Assembly: GCF_013761005.1 (NCBI RefSeq)
Contig: NZ_JACDUS010000006.1
Location: 124,001-188,000 of the forward strand
Reading direction: 5' to 3'
From: Desulfosalsimonas propionicica
GTDB taxonomy: Bacteria; Desulfobacterota; Desulfobacteria; Desulfobacterales; Desulfosalsimonadaceae
Length of the DNA: 64,000 nucleotides
Positions within the stretch are counted from its first letter, which is position 1. Every line of letters starts with the position of its first letter. Both the position numbers and the translations under genes were made by a program. The notes beneath the pieces were generated by a model that had not been told where the DNA came from, did no database searches, and saw only the letters and a program-made list of their open reading frames with translations. Shown in pieces: positions 34,396-44,098 of this stretch.

Positions 34396-36270
34396 CTATG
34401 CTTTTTTTTCAACAGTGTAATAAACTGTGTACCTGGCCAGAAGCTCGTTTATTTTTTCCCTGATTGTCTCCATGTCAGTGCCGGGGGCTGGTTTGACCCG
34501 TATATCCGCCCTGGTTCCGTGCTGCTTGTCTTCTTCCACCGTCACCTCCACGGATTCGGCCAGATCGCCCAGGGCTTCAAGCTCGCTTTCATAGGCGCGG
34601 CGGGTGGCGTCATGGCGCAGGGCCGGCTTGAAGATTTTGCCCACGGGCGTAAGCGGTATCTCGTTGACCAGCATGATTTCCTTGGGAACGGCTGCTTTTT
34701 CCCCCACGTTCTGCTTTGCCCAGTCCATGATCTGTTTTTCGCTGATGTCTGCGTCTTCCGCTTTTTGCACGTATGCCACCGGCACCTCGCCTGAATAGGG
34801 ATCGGGTTTCCCCACGGCGGCAACTGTTTTTACCCCCGCCATTTTGTAGAGGGGTTCTTCTATGATGGCAGGGTCGATGTTGTGCCCGCCCCGGATAATG
34901 AGCTCCTTTTTGCGGCCGGTGAGCCATACGTAGCCGTCTTCGTCGATTTTGCCCAGGTCTCCGGTGTTAAAGGAGCCGTCCGGCAGCCAGATGTTTTCGT
35001 TGTGAGACGCCTCCACGTAGCCCTTGAAAACGTTGGGGCCCTTTATGGCCACAGCTCCGATTTCGTTTGTTTCCGCATCCCTGACGTACTGGCCGCTGTC
35101 ATCGACGATTGCGGTCTTCATGGACTGATACGGCATCCTGATGCCGATGCTGCCCACTTTTCGTTCCCCGTCCTTGGGGTTGATCGCGGATGCCACCGCC
35201 CCCTCGGTAAGACCGTAGCCCTCCAGAATTTTTATGCCGGTGTGGGTCTCCACCCTTTTAAACAGCTCAACCGATAACGGGGCCGCCCCGCAGATTGCGT
35301 ATTTAAGAGAGGAAAGATCCGCGTCCACGGGCAGATCCAGCAGGGTGGCAAATACCGTGGGCACTGCGGAGAAGATTTCCGCCCGGTATTTCTCCACGAT
35401 TTTAAAGAAATTTTTCATGACGCTCGGATCCCGGTAGCCCATGGGCGACAGCAGCACTATATGGGCTCCCACGGCAAAAGGCCCCAGCCCGGTGACCATG
35501 GTGCCGTTGCAGTGGAAAAGCGGCAGGCCGCACAACAGGGTAGATTCGGTGGTGAACCCGCCCATCATCTGCAGATCATAGGCCATGATCACTTCGTTGT
35601 AGTGACTGCGCCGGGCCAGCTTGGGCGTACCCGTGGTGCCGCCGGTATGATACAGGGAGGCGGTCTCGTCGGGATCAATGTCGCGGTCGAATGTATAGTG
35701 GTCAGAAGGGTATTTCGCGACTGTTTCATCAAAGCCCAGTATGTTTTGTGACGGATCCGAAGGTCCGTTTACCCGGATTACGTATTCCAGGGACGGGATG
35801 TCTTTTATGATGGCCTCGGTTTTCTGCCAGATGTCTGTTCCGGGCATCTCGCCCAGGGCGACCAGGATCTTTGTGCCGGCTGACGCGCATATTTCCTTTA
35901 TGGTTGCAGGCTCAAGCAGCGGGTTTATGGGATTGGCAATGCCGGCGGCTTCAGCGCCCCACAGTACATAATGGGTCTGGGGCAGGTTGGGAAGAATATA
36001 GGTGACCACTTCACCAGGGCCTATGCCCAGGTCATGGAGCATGTTGGCGGTCTGGCGGATTCCGCCCATAAACCGGGAGTAGCTCAGCACCATGGGCTTG
36101 TCATAGGCATCGCCGCTGGTCAGAAAACTGATTGCGGGCGCTTCCGGGTCAATGGCCGCTCCTTTTTCCAGCAGCTCGGTGGTGCTTTTTTCACGGGCGC
36201 GCTCGGTGTAGGGAATTTTTTCAATTTCTTCCAGATCCTTTAATCCCCGGATTGTGAATTCTTCGGTCAT
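34396..36270 (-). CDS. AMP-forming acyl-CoA synthetase
   Basis: The 624-residue enzyme of the ANL superfamily activates a carboxylic acid with ATP and CoA. Visible motifs are the P-loop YHTGGTTGTPKLARR (A3), GYGLTEG (A5), TGDLGKIDEDGYVWLTGRKKELII (A7-A8) and the catalytic lysine in PLTPVGKIFKP (A10). The C-terminus is extended by about 60 residues relative to short family members. AAAGGAG precedes the start at 36270. It is monocistronic here; a fatty or aromatic acid substrate is likely, without further evidence. Confidence 0.92.
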   Translation of the reverse strand: MTEEFTIRGLKDLEEIEKIPYTERAREKSTTELLEKGAAIDPEAPAISFLTSGDAYDKPMVLSYSRFMGGIRQTANMLHDLGIGPGEVVTYILPNLPQTHYVLWGAEAAGIANPINPLLEPATIKEICASAGTKILVALGEMPGTDIWQKTEAIIKDIPSLEYVIRVNGPSDPSQNILGFDETVAKYPSDHYTFDRDIDPDETASLYHTGGTTGTPKLARRSHYNEVIMAYDLQMMGGFTTESTLLCGLPLFHCNGTMVTGLGPFAVGAHIVLLSPMGYRDPSVMKNFFKIVEKYRAEIFSAVPTVFATLLDLPVDADLSSLKYAICGAAPLSVELFKRVETHTGIKILEGYGLTEGAVASAINPKDGERKVGSIGIRMPYQSMKTAIVDDSGQYVRDAETNEIGAVAIKGPNVFKGYVEASHNENIWLPDGSFNTGDLGKIDEDGYVWLTGRKKELIIRGGHNIDPAIIEEPLYKMAGVKTVAAVGKPDPYSGEVPVAYVQKAEDADISEKQIMDWAKQNVGEKAAVPKEIMLVNEIPLTPVGKIFKPALRHDATRRAYESELEALGDLAESVEVTVEEDKQHGTRADIRVKPAPGTDMETIREKINELLARYTVYYTVEKKA

Positions 36271-36305
36271 GCTTTAAGGCTCCTTTCTTGTGCTCATCAT
36301 GTTTC

Positions 36306-36514
36306 TCATTTATTGCTTTTACCTGTTTGCAGAGCTTTATCTATCTCATCTTTGACTTTTCCTTCAGTTTCAATCCAGTTTATCCGATATTGTGCAGGGC
36401 TTTGCTTTAAATTTCGTTCCATTGCGCCGCATCAGCTTCAGCCAAAGGTGAAAAAAAAGCCACTATTGTACAGATCAGGGACGCAACCAAGATTTTTAGG
36501 GGTTTTGCAGCCAT
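36306..36514 (-). pseudogene. Possible broken small exported protein gene
   Basis: A 35-codon frame from 36514 encodes a clear signal peptide (LKILVASLICTIVAFFSPLA, ending AEADAA) and then stops. An overlapping second frame from 36422 (38 codons, ending ALQTGKSNK) carries on to 36306 in another phase. Together they look like one small periplasmic protein split by a frameshift near 36410-36422. No family is recognised, and two unrelated short frames cannot be excluded. Confidence 0.35.
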
Positions 36515-36611
36515 TTCGCAAGCTTCTTTTCGGTTTGTATTATTGGCATATGTTCAATGCAAAGGAATTGTTCGGCCACAGATTGTAAAGTTTCACTCCC
36601 TGCGGACCGGC

Positions 36612-36742
36612 GCTATTTTTAAAAAAGTACCGGAATTCTGCCAGAGCCGTTACCAGCTTTCCAAATCGGGAGAAAATATCTTTTGTATATTGCTTTAGGC
36701 TTCAAAATACCCTATAACATTGACTTTTAATTGACAAATGCC
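36612..36742. repeat. Dispersed repeat, copy 1
   Basis: About 130 bases match 51531-51662 at roughly three quarters identity, including AAAAAAGTACC, TTACCAGC and TTTTAATTGACAA. The second copy lies beside the tmRNA-like attachment remnant, so the repeat may be a residue of an integrated element. Confidence 0.6.
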
Positions 36743-36783
36743 ATGGGGTTCATAATTATTTTCGTTTGAAACAGGAGTGGTTT

Positions 36784-37188
36784 TTGGCTCTCAATATCAT
36801 TTTCAAGGCATTTGCGGTGTGGTTGGGCATCCTGATGCTGGCCATCGCAAATGGCGCGCTCCGGGAGGCTGTGCTTATTTCGGTTTTAGGCAAGCCCTTG
36901 GGGCTGATCCTTAGCGGCATTCTTCTGTCAGGACTCATTTTTGGAATGGCATATATTGCCTTGCCGTGGTTTGGACGGATTCCAGTTGAAAGTTACGCTG
37001 TAATCGGAATTGGCTGCCTGTGCCTTACCCTGGTATTTGAATTTACATTCGGGCGAATCATCCAGGACAAATCCTGGCCGCAGCTTCTTGAGGCGTATAT
37101 GTTCAGAGAGGGCAACATTTGGCCAATCGTTTTGCTTGTCGTTGCGCTATCGCCGTATGCAGCCGCCAAAATCAGGGGCTGGGCCTGA
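36784..37188 (+). CDS. Four-TM membrane protein, unknown function
   Basis: The protein is 134 residues from the TTG at 36784, which follows ACAGGAG at good spacing; an earlier TTG at 36766 would give 140. Four hydrophobic segments are visible (about residues 6-25, 33-55, 66-85 and 107-125). I do not recognise the family. It is 64 bases before the LolA-like gene and might be co-transcribed with the export cluster. Confidence 0.65.
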   Translation: MALNIIFKAFAVWLGILMLAIANGALREAVLISVLGKPLGLILSGILLSGLIFGMAYIALPWFGRIPVESYAVIGIGCLCLTLVFEFTFGRIIQDKSWPQLLEAYMFREGNIWPIVLLVVALSPYAAAKIRGWA

Positions 37189-37252
37189 GGTTGGGGGCTG
37201 CTGACAAACATCGGACACTTTTTTTGGAGCTGATCACCAAGGGGCTTGAAAA

Positions 37253-38011
37253 ATGAAACGCTTTTTTCTGTTTGCCGCAATGTCTCTTTTATTTTGCGTG
37301 AGTAGTCTGCCCGGTGCCCACGCAGAAAAGGCTCAGGTTTTGGTAGAGGATGCGGTCAACTACCTGCGGGGGGAAACCTCCCGGGCGGTGGTGGAAATGA
37401 CAATCCATCGGCCGGACTGGGAACGGACCATGACGATCAAGGCCTGGACCCAGGCAAGGGAGAACAGCATTTTCTGGATCGTCTCCCCTCCCAAGGACCG
37501 GGGCAACGGTACCCTGAAACGGGGCGATGAAATGTGGATATACAACCCCAAAGTCAACCGGGTGATCAAACTGCCGCCATCCATGATGTCCCAGTCCTGG
37601 CAGGGGTCGGACTTTTCTAACAATGACCTGGCAAAGTCCGACAATATCGTGGACCAGTACACCCATGAGATCATCGGCACGGAAACCCACGAGGGGAAAA
37701 CCGTCTATCTTATCCGCTCGCTTCCAAAACCGGGCGCACCTGTGGTCTGGGGCATGCAAAAGCTCAAAATCCGCGAAGACCACATCCTGCTTCGTCAGGC
37801 CTTTTTCGACGAGGACAGGAAGCTGGTCAAGGCCCTGACCATGGAGAGGATTGAAATGCTCGGCGGCCGGCTTTATCCGGTGAAGTGGAAGATGCAAAAA
37901 GCGGGTCAGGAGGAAGAATATACCGTACTCGATTACCAAAGCCTTGAGTTCGGGGTGAACATATCCGATCGCATGTTTACCATCGCAAGTCTCAAAAACT
38001 CCAGATTTTAG
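37253..38011 (+). CDS. Periplasmic outer-membrane lipoprotein-sorting-like protein (LolA-like)
   Basis: The 252-residue protein has a signal peptide (FFLFAAMSLLFCVSSLPGAHA) and a LolA/LppX-like half-barrel of the COG2834 type: MTIKAWTQARENSIFWIVSPPKD, GDEMWIYNPKVNRVIKLPPSMM, GSDFSNNDLAKSD. Such proteins carry lipidated or hydrophobic cargo across the periplasm. It heads a run of two FtsX-like permeases, an ABC ATPase and an outer-membrane barrel, each close to the next, which points to one export machine. Confidence 0.9.
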   Translation: MKRFFLFAAMSLLFCVSSLPGAHAEKAQVLVEDAVNYLRGETSRAVVEMTIHRPDWERTMTIKAWTQARENSIFWIVSPPKDRGNGTLKRGDEMWIYNPKVNRVIKLPPSMMSQSWQGSDFSNNDLAKSDNIVDQYTHEIIGTETHEGKTVYLIRSLPKPGAPVVWGMQKLKIREDHILLRQAFFDEDRKLVKALTMERIEMLGGRLYPVKWKMQKAGQEEEYTVLDYQSLEFGVNISDRMFTIASLKNSRF

Positions 38012-38026
38012 TACGGACGATTCCTG

Positions 38027-39271
38027 ATGGGCATGGACATGAAAATGGCCTGGCGAAACGTGTGGCGCAACCCGCGGCGGACCTGGCTGACCATCAGCGC
38101 CATCGCGTTTGCCTGTATCATCCTGATATTCATGCTCTCCTTCCAGTTTGGTTCCTACGAGACCATGATCAATTCCGCCATTCAGATCAATACCGGCCAC
38201 CTGCAGATCCAGGCGGATAACTATTTCGAGAAAAAATCCATGCGCCAGGTGGTGCCCATACCCGGACCGGTTCTCCGGGCGGTTTCTCAAATCGAATCCG
38301 TGCAGGCTGTCACACCCCGGGCCAATGCGTTTTCTCTGGTATCCTCGGGCAACCGGACCGCAGGGGCAATGATCATCGGCGTGGACCCGGAATCCGAGGC
38401 CCGGGTCTCCACTCTGGAAACCCTAGTCCGCAGGGGCGAGTTTCTCACCCGTGCCAAACCGGACACGAATCCGGCGCTTATCGGGCGTCTGATGGCGAAA
38501 AACCTGCAGTTGGACATTGGCGATGAACTGGTGGTGCTCGGGCAGGGAAGAGACGGCTCAGTTGCAGCCACCGTGCTTACGGTCTGCGGCATCTATTCTT
38601 CCGGCCAGGATGAGTTTGACCGCAGCACCCTGCACATGCCCCTTGATATTTTCCAGGAGGTCTATTCCATGCGTGGGGCGGTCCACGAAATCGTGGTTCA
38701 GGTAAGCGGACTCGACCGGGTGGGCCCGGTCAAACGGGTCCTGTCGAGCCGATTGCACCAGATACCCGGCGGCAAAAACCTGACCGTGCTCGACTGGGAG
38801 GCGCTCATGCCCGGCCTGACCCAGGCCATCAAGCTGGACCTGACCATCGGGGTTGTCTTCTGGGGTCTGCTGGTGTTGGTGGTGGCTTTCTCCATATTAA
38901 ACACCTTTTTGATGGCCGTGTTTGAGCGCACCCGGGAATTCGGGGTGATGATGGCCATCGGCACCCGTCCCGGCCGCCTGGTTAAGATGATGCTCTATGA
39001 GTCCTCGGCAATGACTCTGGTGGGAATCGGTTTGGGTATTGTCCTGGGCTGCATGGTGACCTGGATTTTTCAGCATATCGGCATCGACTTTTCCGAAGCT
39101 TCGGATGTTTTGCAGCAATACGGAATCTCCGGCCGAATATATCCGCAGCTCTCCATCATTTCAGCACTGGCCGGGCCAATGCTTGTGCTGATCGTCACCT
39201 TTGCCGTGTCGCTTTACCCGGCTCTAAAAATCAAGGGGCTCAAGCCGGTTGAAGCCATGAGTCATGTATAG
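38027..39271 (+). CDS. FtsX/LolE-like ABC permease 1
   Basis: The 414-residue permease has the MacB/LolCE layout: one N-terminal membrane helix (about residues 18-40) after a WRNVWRNPRRTWLT cytoplasmic start, a periplasmic domain of about 230 residues, and three C-terminal helices with AFSILNTFLMAVFERTREFGVMMAIG before them, the coupling motif. It begins 16 bases after the LolA-like gene. It is expected to form a heterodimer with the second permease. Confidence 0.92.
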   Translation: MGMDMKMAWRNVWRNPRRTWLTISAIAFACIILIFMLSFQFGSYETMINSAIQINTGHLQIQADNYFEKKSMRQVVPIPGPVLRAVSQIESVQAVTPRANAFSLVSSGNRTAGAMIIGVDPESEARVSTLETLVRRGEFLTRAKPDTNPALIGRLMAKNLQLDIGDELVVLGQGRDGSVAATVLTVCGIYSSGQDEFDRSTLHMPLDIFQEVYSMRGAVHEIVVQVSGLDRVGPVKRVLSSRLHQIPGGKNLTVLDWEALMPGLTQAIKLDLTIGVVFWGLLVLVVAFSILNTFLMAVFERTREFGVMMAIGTRPGRLVKMMLYESSAMTLVGIGLGIVLGCMVTWIFQHIGIDFSEASDVLQQYGISGRIYPQLSIISALAGPMLVLIVTFAVSLYPALKIKGLKPVEAMSHV

Positions 39272-39376
39272 GATTCAAACCCAATTGCCATCGGGACTTG
39301 ATTGTGAACCCGAACCCAAACCCGATACCGACCCGGATCGGGGAATGTCGTGTAACCGCATAAACGGAACGCACTG

Positions 39377-40600
39377 ATGGACATCACCATTGCCTGGCGA
39401 AATATCTGGCGCAATACAAGGCGTACCGTCATCATCCTGATCGCGGTGATTATCGGGGTCTGGAGTATGATCTTTCTGACCTCCCTTATGCGCGGGATGC
39501 TGGTGGACCTGATCGAAAACGGAATCTCCACGTTAACCGGGGATGTAAAGATTTACGCCCGCGGTTTCCGCAGCGATCCCGCACTTGAAAACCGTATCCG
39601 AAACGCCATGCCTTTGGCGGAAAAGGTGCGCGAAAGCCTGCCGGCAGAAGCCCGCATGGCCACCCGGATCCGGGTCACTTCGATTGCCCGGAATGCCAGG
39701 CATTCAGCCGGTGTGACGCTTGTGGGAATCGATCCGGCAGAAGAAACAGGGGTTTCATTTATCGGCAAAGGGGTGTCAGCCGGGGAAATGATCCGGCCCG
39801 GAAACCCGGTAGACATTGTAGTCGGACAGGCCCTGCTCGACAAGTTTGAAACAAAGATCGGCAACAAGCTGATTCTGATGTCCGAGGATGCCACCCACAA
39901 TATGTCTTCCCGGGCCTTCCGGATCAGGGGGGTCTATAAGGCCGAGCTTGAAGCCACGGAAAAGCGCTTTGTGTTTGTCAGCAAATCGGCTGCCCGCGGG
40001 ATGCTGAAAATAGGCGGGGACGCCTCGGAAATCTCGGTCAGATTGGATGATCATGACCGGGCGGATGCGGTTGCGGAAAAAATCGCTGCAAAAGTGGACG
40101 CAGAAGCTTATGAAGTGAGCACCTGGAAAGAGCTCAAGCCCATGCTCAAGGCCTACATTGACCTCTTTGACGGCTATATCCTTCTTTGGTACCTGGTGGT
40201 CTTTGTGGCCATGGCGTTTGGTATCATCAACACAACGCTCATGGCGGTACTTGAACGCATGCGCGAGTTCGGGCTGCTAAAAGCGCTGGGCATGCGGCCC
40301 TGGCGTATTCTTCGCCTGGTGCTCATCGAATCTTTGTTCATCCTGGTCATGGGTGCGGCCATGGGAAACGCTCTGGCCTTTTCCATGGTCTATGCCATCG
40401 GAGAGCGCGGTATAGACCTGTCAAAGTTTGCAGCGGGATTTGAGTATGCCGGCATGTCAGCTGTCATCCGGCCGGAAATCTTTGCCGGAGACGTGTTGAT
40501 GGCCAATGCCGTGGTAATCTCCCTGGGTCTTATCGTCAGTGCTTATCCGGCGGCCCGGGCAGCGCTTATCACGCCGGTTACAGCAATGGCCCGGAACTGA
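39377..40600 (+). CDS. FtsX/LolE-like ABC permease 2
   Basis: The 407-residue protein has the same layout as permease 1: cytoplasmic start WRNIWRNTRRT, membrane helix near residues 17-36, periplasmic domain, and three C-terminal helices preceded by NTTLMAVLERMREFGLLKALGMRP. Sequence divergence from permease 1 suggests an asymmetric pair like LolC/LolE. The 105 bases between the permeases contain imperfect CCCGAACCC-type repeats and no gene. It ends 19 bases before the ATPase gene. Confidence 0.92.
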   Translation: MDITIAWRNIWRNTRRTVIILIAVIIGVWSMIFLTSLMRGMLVDLIENGISTLTGDVKIYARGFRSDPALENRIRNAMPLAEKVRESLPAEARMATRIRVTSIARNARHSAGVTLVGIDPAEETGVSFIGKGVSAGEMIRPGNPVDIVVGQALLDKFETKIGNKLILMSEDATHNMSSRAFRIRGVYKAELEATEKRFVFVSKSAARGMLKIGGDASEISVRLDDHDRADAVAEKIAAKVDAEAYEVSTWKELKPMLKAYIDLFDGYILLWYLVVFVAMAFGIINTTLMAVLERMREFGLLKALGMRPWRILRLVLIESLFILVMGAAMGNALAFSMVYAIGERGIDLSKFAAGFEYAGMSAVIRPEIFAGDVLMANAVVISLGLIVSAYPAARAALITPVTAMARN

Positions 40601-40619
40601 AAAAAATCGGAGGCGTTCA

Positions 40620-41306
40620 ATGTCCATCGTGGAAATAAAGGGTGTGGACAAAACATACCAACAAGGCAAAGTGTTTGTTCAGGCACTTAAAAAAATTGAC
40701 CTGACTGTTGAAAAGGGCGATTTTGCCGCGATTGCCGGGCCGTCCGGCTCGGGCAAAACCACGCTTTTAAATATCATCGGCGGTCTGGATATGCCGGAGC
40801 ACGGTCATATCCGGGTGGACGGAAACGTTTACGCCGACATGACCCGGTCACAAATGGCCGAACTGCGGCTTCGCCGCATCGGGTTTGTCTTTCAAGCCTA
40901 TAATCTGCTGCCGGTACTTTCTGCGGTCGAAAACGTGGAGTATGTCATGCAACTTCAGGGAGTGGCCAAAAAGCAGCGCCGGGACAGGGCCATGACAATT
41001 CTTGACGAAGTGGGGCTTGCGGGCAGATACCACAACCGGCCGGCCGAGCTCTCCGGCGGCCAGCAGCAGCGGGTGGCCGTAGCCCGGGCCATTGTATCAG
41101 ATCCGGCTATCGTGCTCGCAGATGAACCCACGGCCAATCTTGATTCCAAAACCGGCGAAGGACTTTTGCAGATTATGGAAAAGATGAACAGGGAAAAGGC
41201 GGTCACCTTTATTTTCTCCACGCATGATCAGATGGTGATGTCATATGCCCGTCGCCTCATCCACATCCGGGACGGAGAAATCGCAAATGGTGAATCCGGG
41301 CAATAA
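40620..41306 (+). CDS. LolD/MacB-type ABC transporter ATPase
   Basis: The 228-residue ATPase has Walker A GPSGSGKTTLLN, the signature LSGGQQQRVAVARAI, Walker B IVLADEPTANLD and the H-loop FSTHD. Its closest class is LolD/MacB, which pairs with FtsX-like permeases. The start at 40620 follows GGAGG; the frame remains open upstream without a site. Its last 20 bases overlap the start of the outer-membrane protein gene, indicating coupling. Confidence 0.95.
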   Translation: MSIVEIKGVDKTYQQGKVFVQALKKIDLTVEKGDFAAIAGPSGSGKTTLLNIIGGLDMPEHGHIRVDGNVYADMTRSQMAELRLRRIGFVFQAYNLLPVLSAVENVEYVMQLQGVAKKQRRDRAMTILDEVGLAGRYHNRPAELSGGQQQRVAVARAIVSDPAIVLADEPTANLDSKTGEGLLQIMEKMNREKAVTFIFSTHDQMVMSYARRLIHIRDGEIANGESGQ

Positions 41307-42615
41307 CCGTCCGGGCAGCGTTCTTCGGCTTATGGCCGCGGGGTTTATGGCCTGCATTGCGGTTGTGATGCTTTTTTGCCCAACAGCAATGGCAGGCCGG
41401 GGGGATGCCTTTGACTGGGGCGGTCACCTGCGGTTGCGTGTCGCAGCAGCGGATCCCGGGGCCGGCTCCCGGCTCGATATTCGGGACAAGGACCGGCTTT
41501 ATGACACAGCCTTTGAGTTCCGATCCAAACACCAATTCCTGCCGTCAGATACCTGGGATCTGGAACTGCATTATGAAATGATCGGCACGGCCGGCGATAC
41601 CCGCGAGGCCAATTCCCTGTTTCTGGCCCGGTATCCGGCGGCACGGCAGTTGGTTTCACCGGGCGGCACATCCGATGACCGGCGTTTGATGGATCTTTCC
41701 CGAGTGATCATCGATGATGACGATAAGCGGGTCTATCACCGCCTCGACCGCCTGGTGATCTCTGCACGGCAGGACTGGGGCACGCTCCGGATCGGCCGCC
41801 AGGCCCTGACCTGGGGCAACGGCTTTCTGTTTCAGCCCATGGACCTGTTTAACCCGTTTTCCCCCACGGAAGTGGAACGCGACTACAAGACCGGAGACGA
41901 TATGGTTACGTTTCAGACCTGGTCGGGCACCACCGGAGAGATTCAGGTGCTCTATGTGCCCGGAAGGGATCCGGCAAGCGGAGACGTTGAATGGGACCAG
42001 TCCTCTGCCGCGGCAAAACTCCACCGCTATGTGGGCGGTCTGGAAATGGATCTGATGGCCGGCGTACATTACCATGATCTGGTGGCCGGGCTCGGGCTGC
42101 TCGGGTATGCGGGCGGGGCGGCCTGGCGGCTGGATGCCACCTATACGTGGCTCCATGACGGCCATCAACGAAACGGATATGCCAGTGTTTGTGCCAACCT
42201 GGACTATTCCTGGGTCTGGTGGGGCAAAAACATGTACGGGTGGATCGAGTATTATTATACCGGACTGGGCACGGAGGATTACCAAGAATCATGGAATGAA
42301 GCAGATTTGATTGCACGTCTTCGCCGAGGCGAGCGCTTCACCCTGGGCCGGTCCTATTTTGACGCCCATCTCCAGATTGAGCTTCATCCCCTGGTGAACT
42401 GGCATACAACCCTGATCATCAACACCCGGGACCCTTCAGGGGTGGTCCAGCCCCGCCTGGTATGGGAAATTGGGCAGAACCTGCAGCTCACCGCAGGGCT
42501 GAATCTCTACTGGGGCGGGGCGGATACTGAATTCGGTGGCTTCAAACTTCCGGGCCTGCCGGTGGAAGAATCCCCGGCCGACCGTTGTTACGTGTGGACA
42601 AGCTGGTTTTTCTAG
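41287..42615 (+). CDS. Outer-membrane beta-barrel protein of the export cluster
   Basis: The 442-residue protein has a signal sequence (LMAAGFMACIAVVMLFCPTAMA) and alternating polar/hydrophobic strands rich in Tyr and Trp, ending in YVWTSWFF with the terminal Phe typical of BAM substrates. It recalls DUF1302-like porins and alginate-type outer-membrane barrels. The start at 41287 gives a 20-base overlap with the ATPase gene. A dedicated barrel in a Lol-like operon suggests a route through the outer membrane, but the cargo is unknown. Confidence 0.75.
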   Translation: MVNPGNNRPGSVLRLMAAGFMACIAVVMLFCPTAMAGRGDAFDWGGHLRLRVAAADPGAGSRLDIRDKDRLYDTAFEFRSKHQFLPSDTWDLELHYEMIGTAGDTREANSLFLARYPAARQLVSPGGTSDDRRLMDLSRVIIDDDDKRVYHRLDRLVISARQDWGTLRIGRQALTWGNGFLFQPMDLFNPFSPTEVERDYKTGDDMVTFQTWSGTTGEIQVLYVPGRDPASGDVEWDQSSAAAKLHRYVGGLEMDLMAGVHYHDLVAGLGLLGYAGGAAWRLDATYTWLHDGHQRNGYASVCANLDYSWVWWGKNMYGWIEYYYTGLGTEDYQESWNEADLIARLRRGERFTLGRSYFDAHLQIELHPLVNWHTTLIINTRDPSGVVQPRLVWEIGQNLQLTAGLNLYWGGADTEFGGFKLPGLPVEESPADRCYVWTSWFF

Positions 42616-42762
42616 AATGAAGCGGAGACAGGATCGGGGTGTGCATTCGGGATTGTTACGGGAAGTGGCACCTGGGTGGAAAGCTGCGCGGCTGATTGGC
42701 CGCTTTATAGTTTGGATAGAAGAATGAATGACAGTTCGCGCATCGCGGCAAGAGGGGGGCTT

Positions 42763-44094
42763 ATGAAAGCTTTTGAGGAAAAAAGCTATTGGATGACCAC
42801 CAGGGATTACGCGCCGGGCGAGCCCCTGCGCCGGGACCTGGATGTGGATGTGGCTATAGTCGGCGGCGGGTTCACCGGCCTTTCCACAGCCCATCATATA
42901 AAAAAGGACGATCCCGGGGCCAGGGTAGCGCTTCTGGAAGCGCAAATCATTGGCTACGGGGCCAGCGGCAGAAACGGCGGGTTTAACATGACCCTTTTCG
43001 GCCTGACCATGGGTATAACCAGACTGCGGTTCGGCAGGTCTGCGGCCAGGGAAGCACATCTTTATATGGAGCGCGCCGTGGACACCACCCGGGAACTGAT
43101 TGCCTCCCAGGGGCTGGACTGTGACTACGAGCACCCGGGGTTTCTGCGGGTGGCCACTTCTCCCGGTTACAAAAAACGTATAATGCACGAAATCGAACTG
43201 GCCCATTCTCTTGGCCTTACCGGTATTGAGTGGCTGGAAAAGGATCAGGTGCAGGAACAGGTCAAAAGCCCCATGTACCTGGGGGCCTGGTGGGAGCCGC
43301 GATGCGGCATCCTCAACCCGGCCAGGCTTTCCTGGGCCTGGCGGGATGTCATTGCCGGCCAGGGGGTGGCGGTTTTTGAAAACACGCCGGTGGGCTCCAT
43401 GGCCCGGGAAAACGGCAGAATCGTTCTGGAGACCCCCGGCGGCAGGGTCCGGGCCGACAAGGTGGTGCTGGCGGCCAACGCATGGTCCCACTTCATGCCC
43501 CGGATCAAACGCAAGCAGGTGCCTTTGTGGACATACATCGTGCTCACTGAGCCCCTTTCCCCAAAAATCATGGAAAAAATCGGCTGGCAAAACCGGCAGG
43601 GAATAGAGGACGCCCGGAATCTGGTGCACTACTACCGGCTGACAGCGGATAACCGCCTGCTCATGGGCGGCCGGGACGCAGGCCTGGCCTGGGGTGCGGA
43701 TATGGACAAGGACCAGAGTCCCCTCACGTTCCAAAGCCTTCAGAAAGACGTTCGGCAAATCTTTCCCCAGCTAAGGGACGTGCGCTTCACCCACCAATGG
43801 GGCGGACCGGTTTCCATAACCCCGGACCTGGCCCCGGCCATGGGCTGGATAGGAGATGACAGGGTGCTGTATAGTCTGGGGTGTATGGGCCACGGAGTAA
43901 GCCTTACCCATTTAAACGGCCGCACCCTGGCCGACATGGTGCTGGGCAAAAAAACGGACCTCACCGAGGTTTTCTTTGTGAACCGCAAAGCCCTGCCATG
44001 GCCGCCGGAACCCGTGCGCACCATGAGCGCCAAAGCCATTCTGGGGGCCATGAAGATCCAGGACCGGTTCACGGACGTGATGGAAGAAAATTAA
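42763..44094 (+). CDS. FAD-dependent amine/amino-acid oxidoreductase (DAO family)
   Basis: The 443-residue protein has the dinucleotide motif VAIVGGGFTGLSTAHHI, GASGRNGGFN for the flavin, a substrate-domain and the closing GCMGHGVSLTHLNGRTLAD. It resembles gamma-glutamylputrescine oxidase-like and D-amino-acid-dehydrogenase-like flavoproteins. The start at 42763 follows AAGAGGGGGG; 42724 is possible. It oxidises an amine or amino-acid C-N bond by family rule; the substrate is unknown. It is 147 bases after the barrel gene, so membership in that operon is uncertain. Confidence 0.85.
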   Translation: MKAFEEKSYWMTTRDYAPGEPLRRDLDVDVAIVGGGFTGLSTAHHIKKDDPGARVALLEAQIIGYGASGRNGGFNMTLFGLTMGITRLRFGRSAAREAHLYMERAVDTTRELIASQGLDCDYEHPGFLRVATSPGYKKRIMHEIELAHSLGLTGIEWLEKDQVQEQVKSPMYLGAWWEPRCGILNPARLSWAWRDVIAGQGVAVFENTPVGSMARENGRIVLETPGGRVRADKVVLAANAWSHFMPRIKRKQVPLWTYIVLTEPLSPKIMEKIGWQNRQGIEDARNLVHYYRLTADNRLLMGGRDAGLAWGADMDKDQSPLTFQSLQKDVRQIFPQLRDVRFTHQWGGPVSITPDLAPAMGWIGDDRVLYSLGCMGHGVSLTHLNGRTLADMVLGKKTDLTEVFFVNRKALPWPPEPVRTMSAKAILGAMKIQDRFTDVMEEN

Positions 44095-44098
44095 TTTG

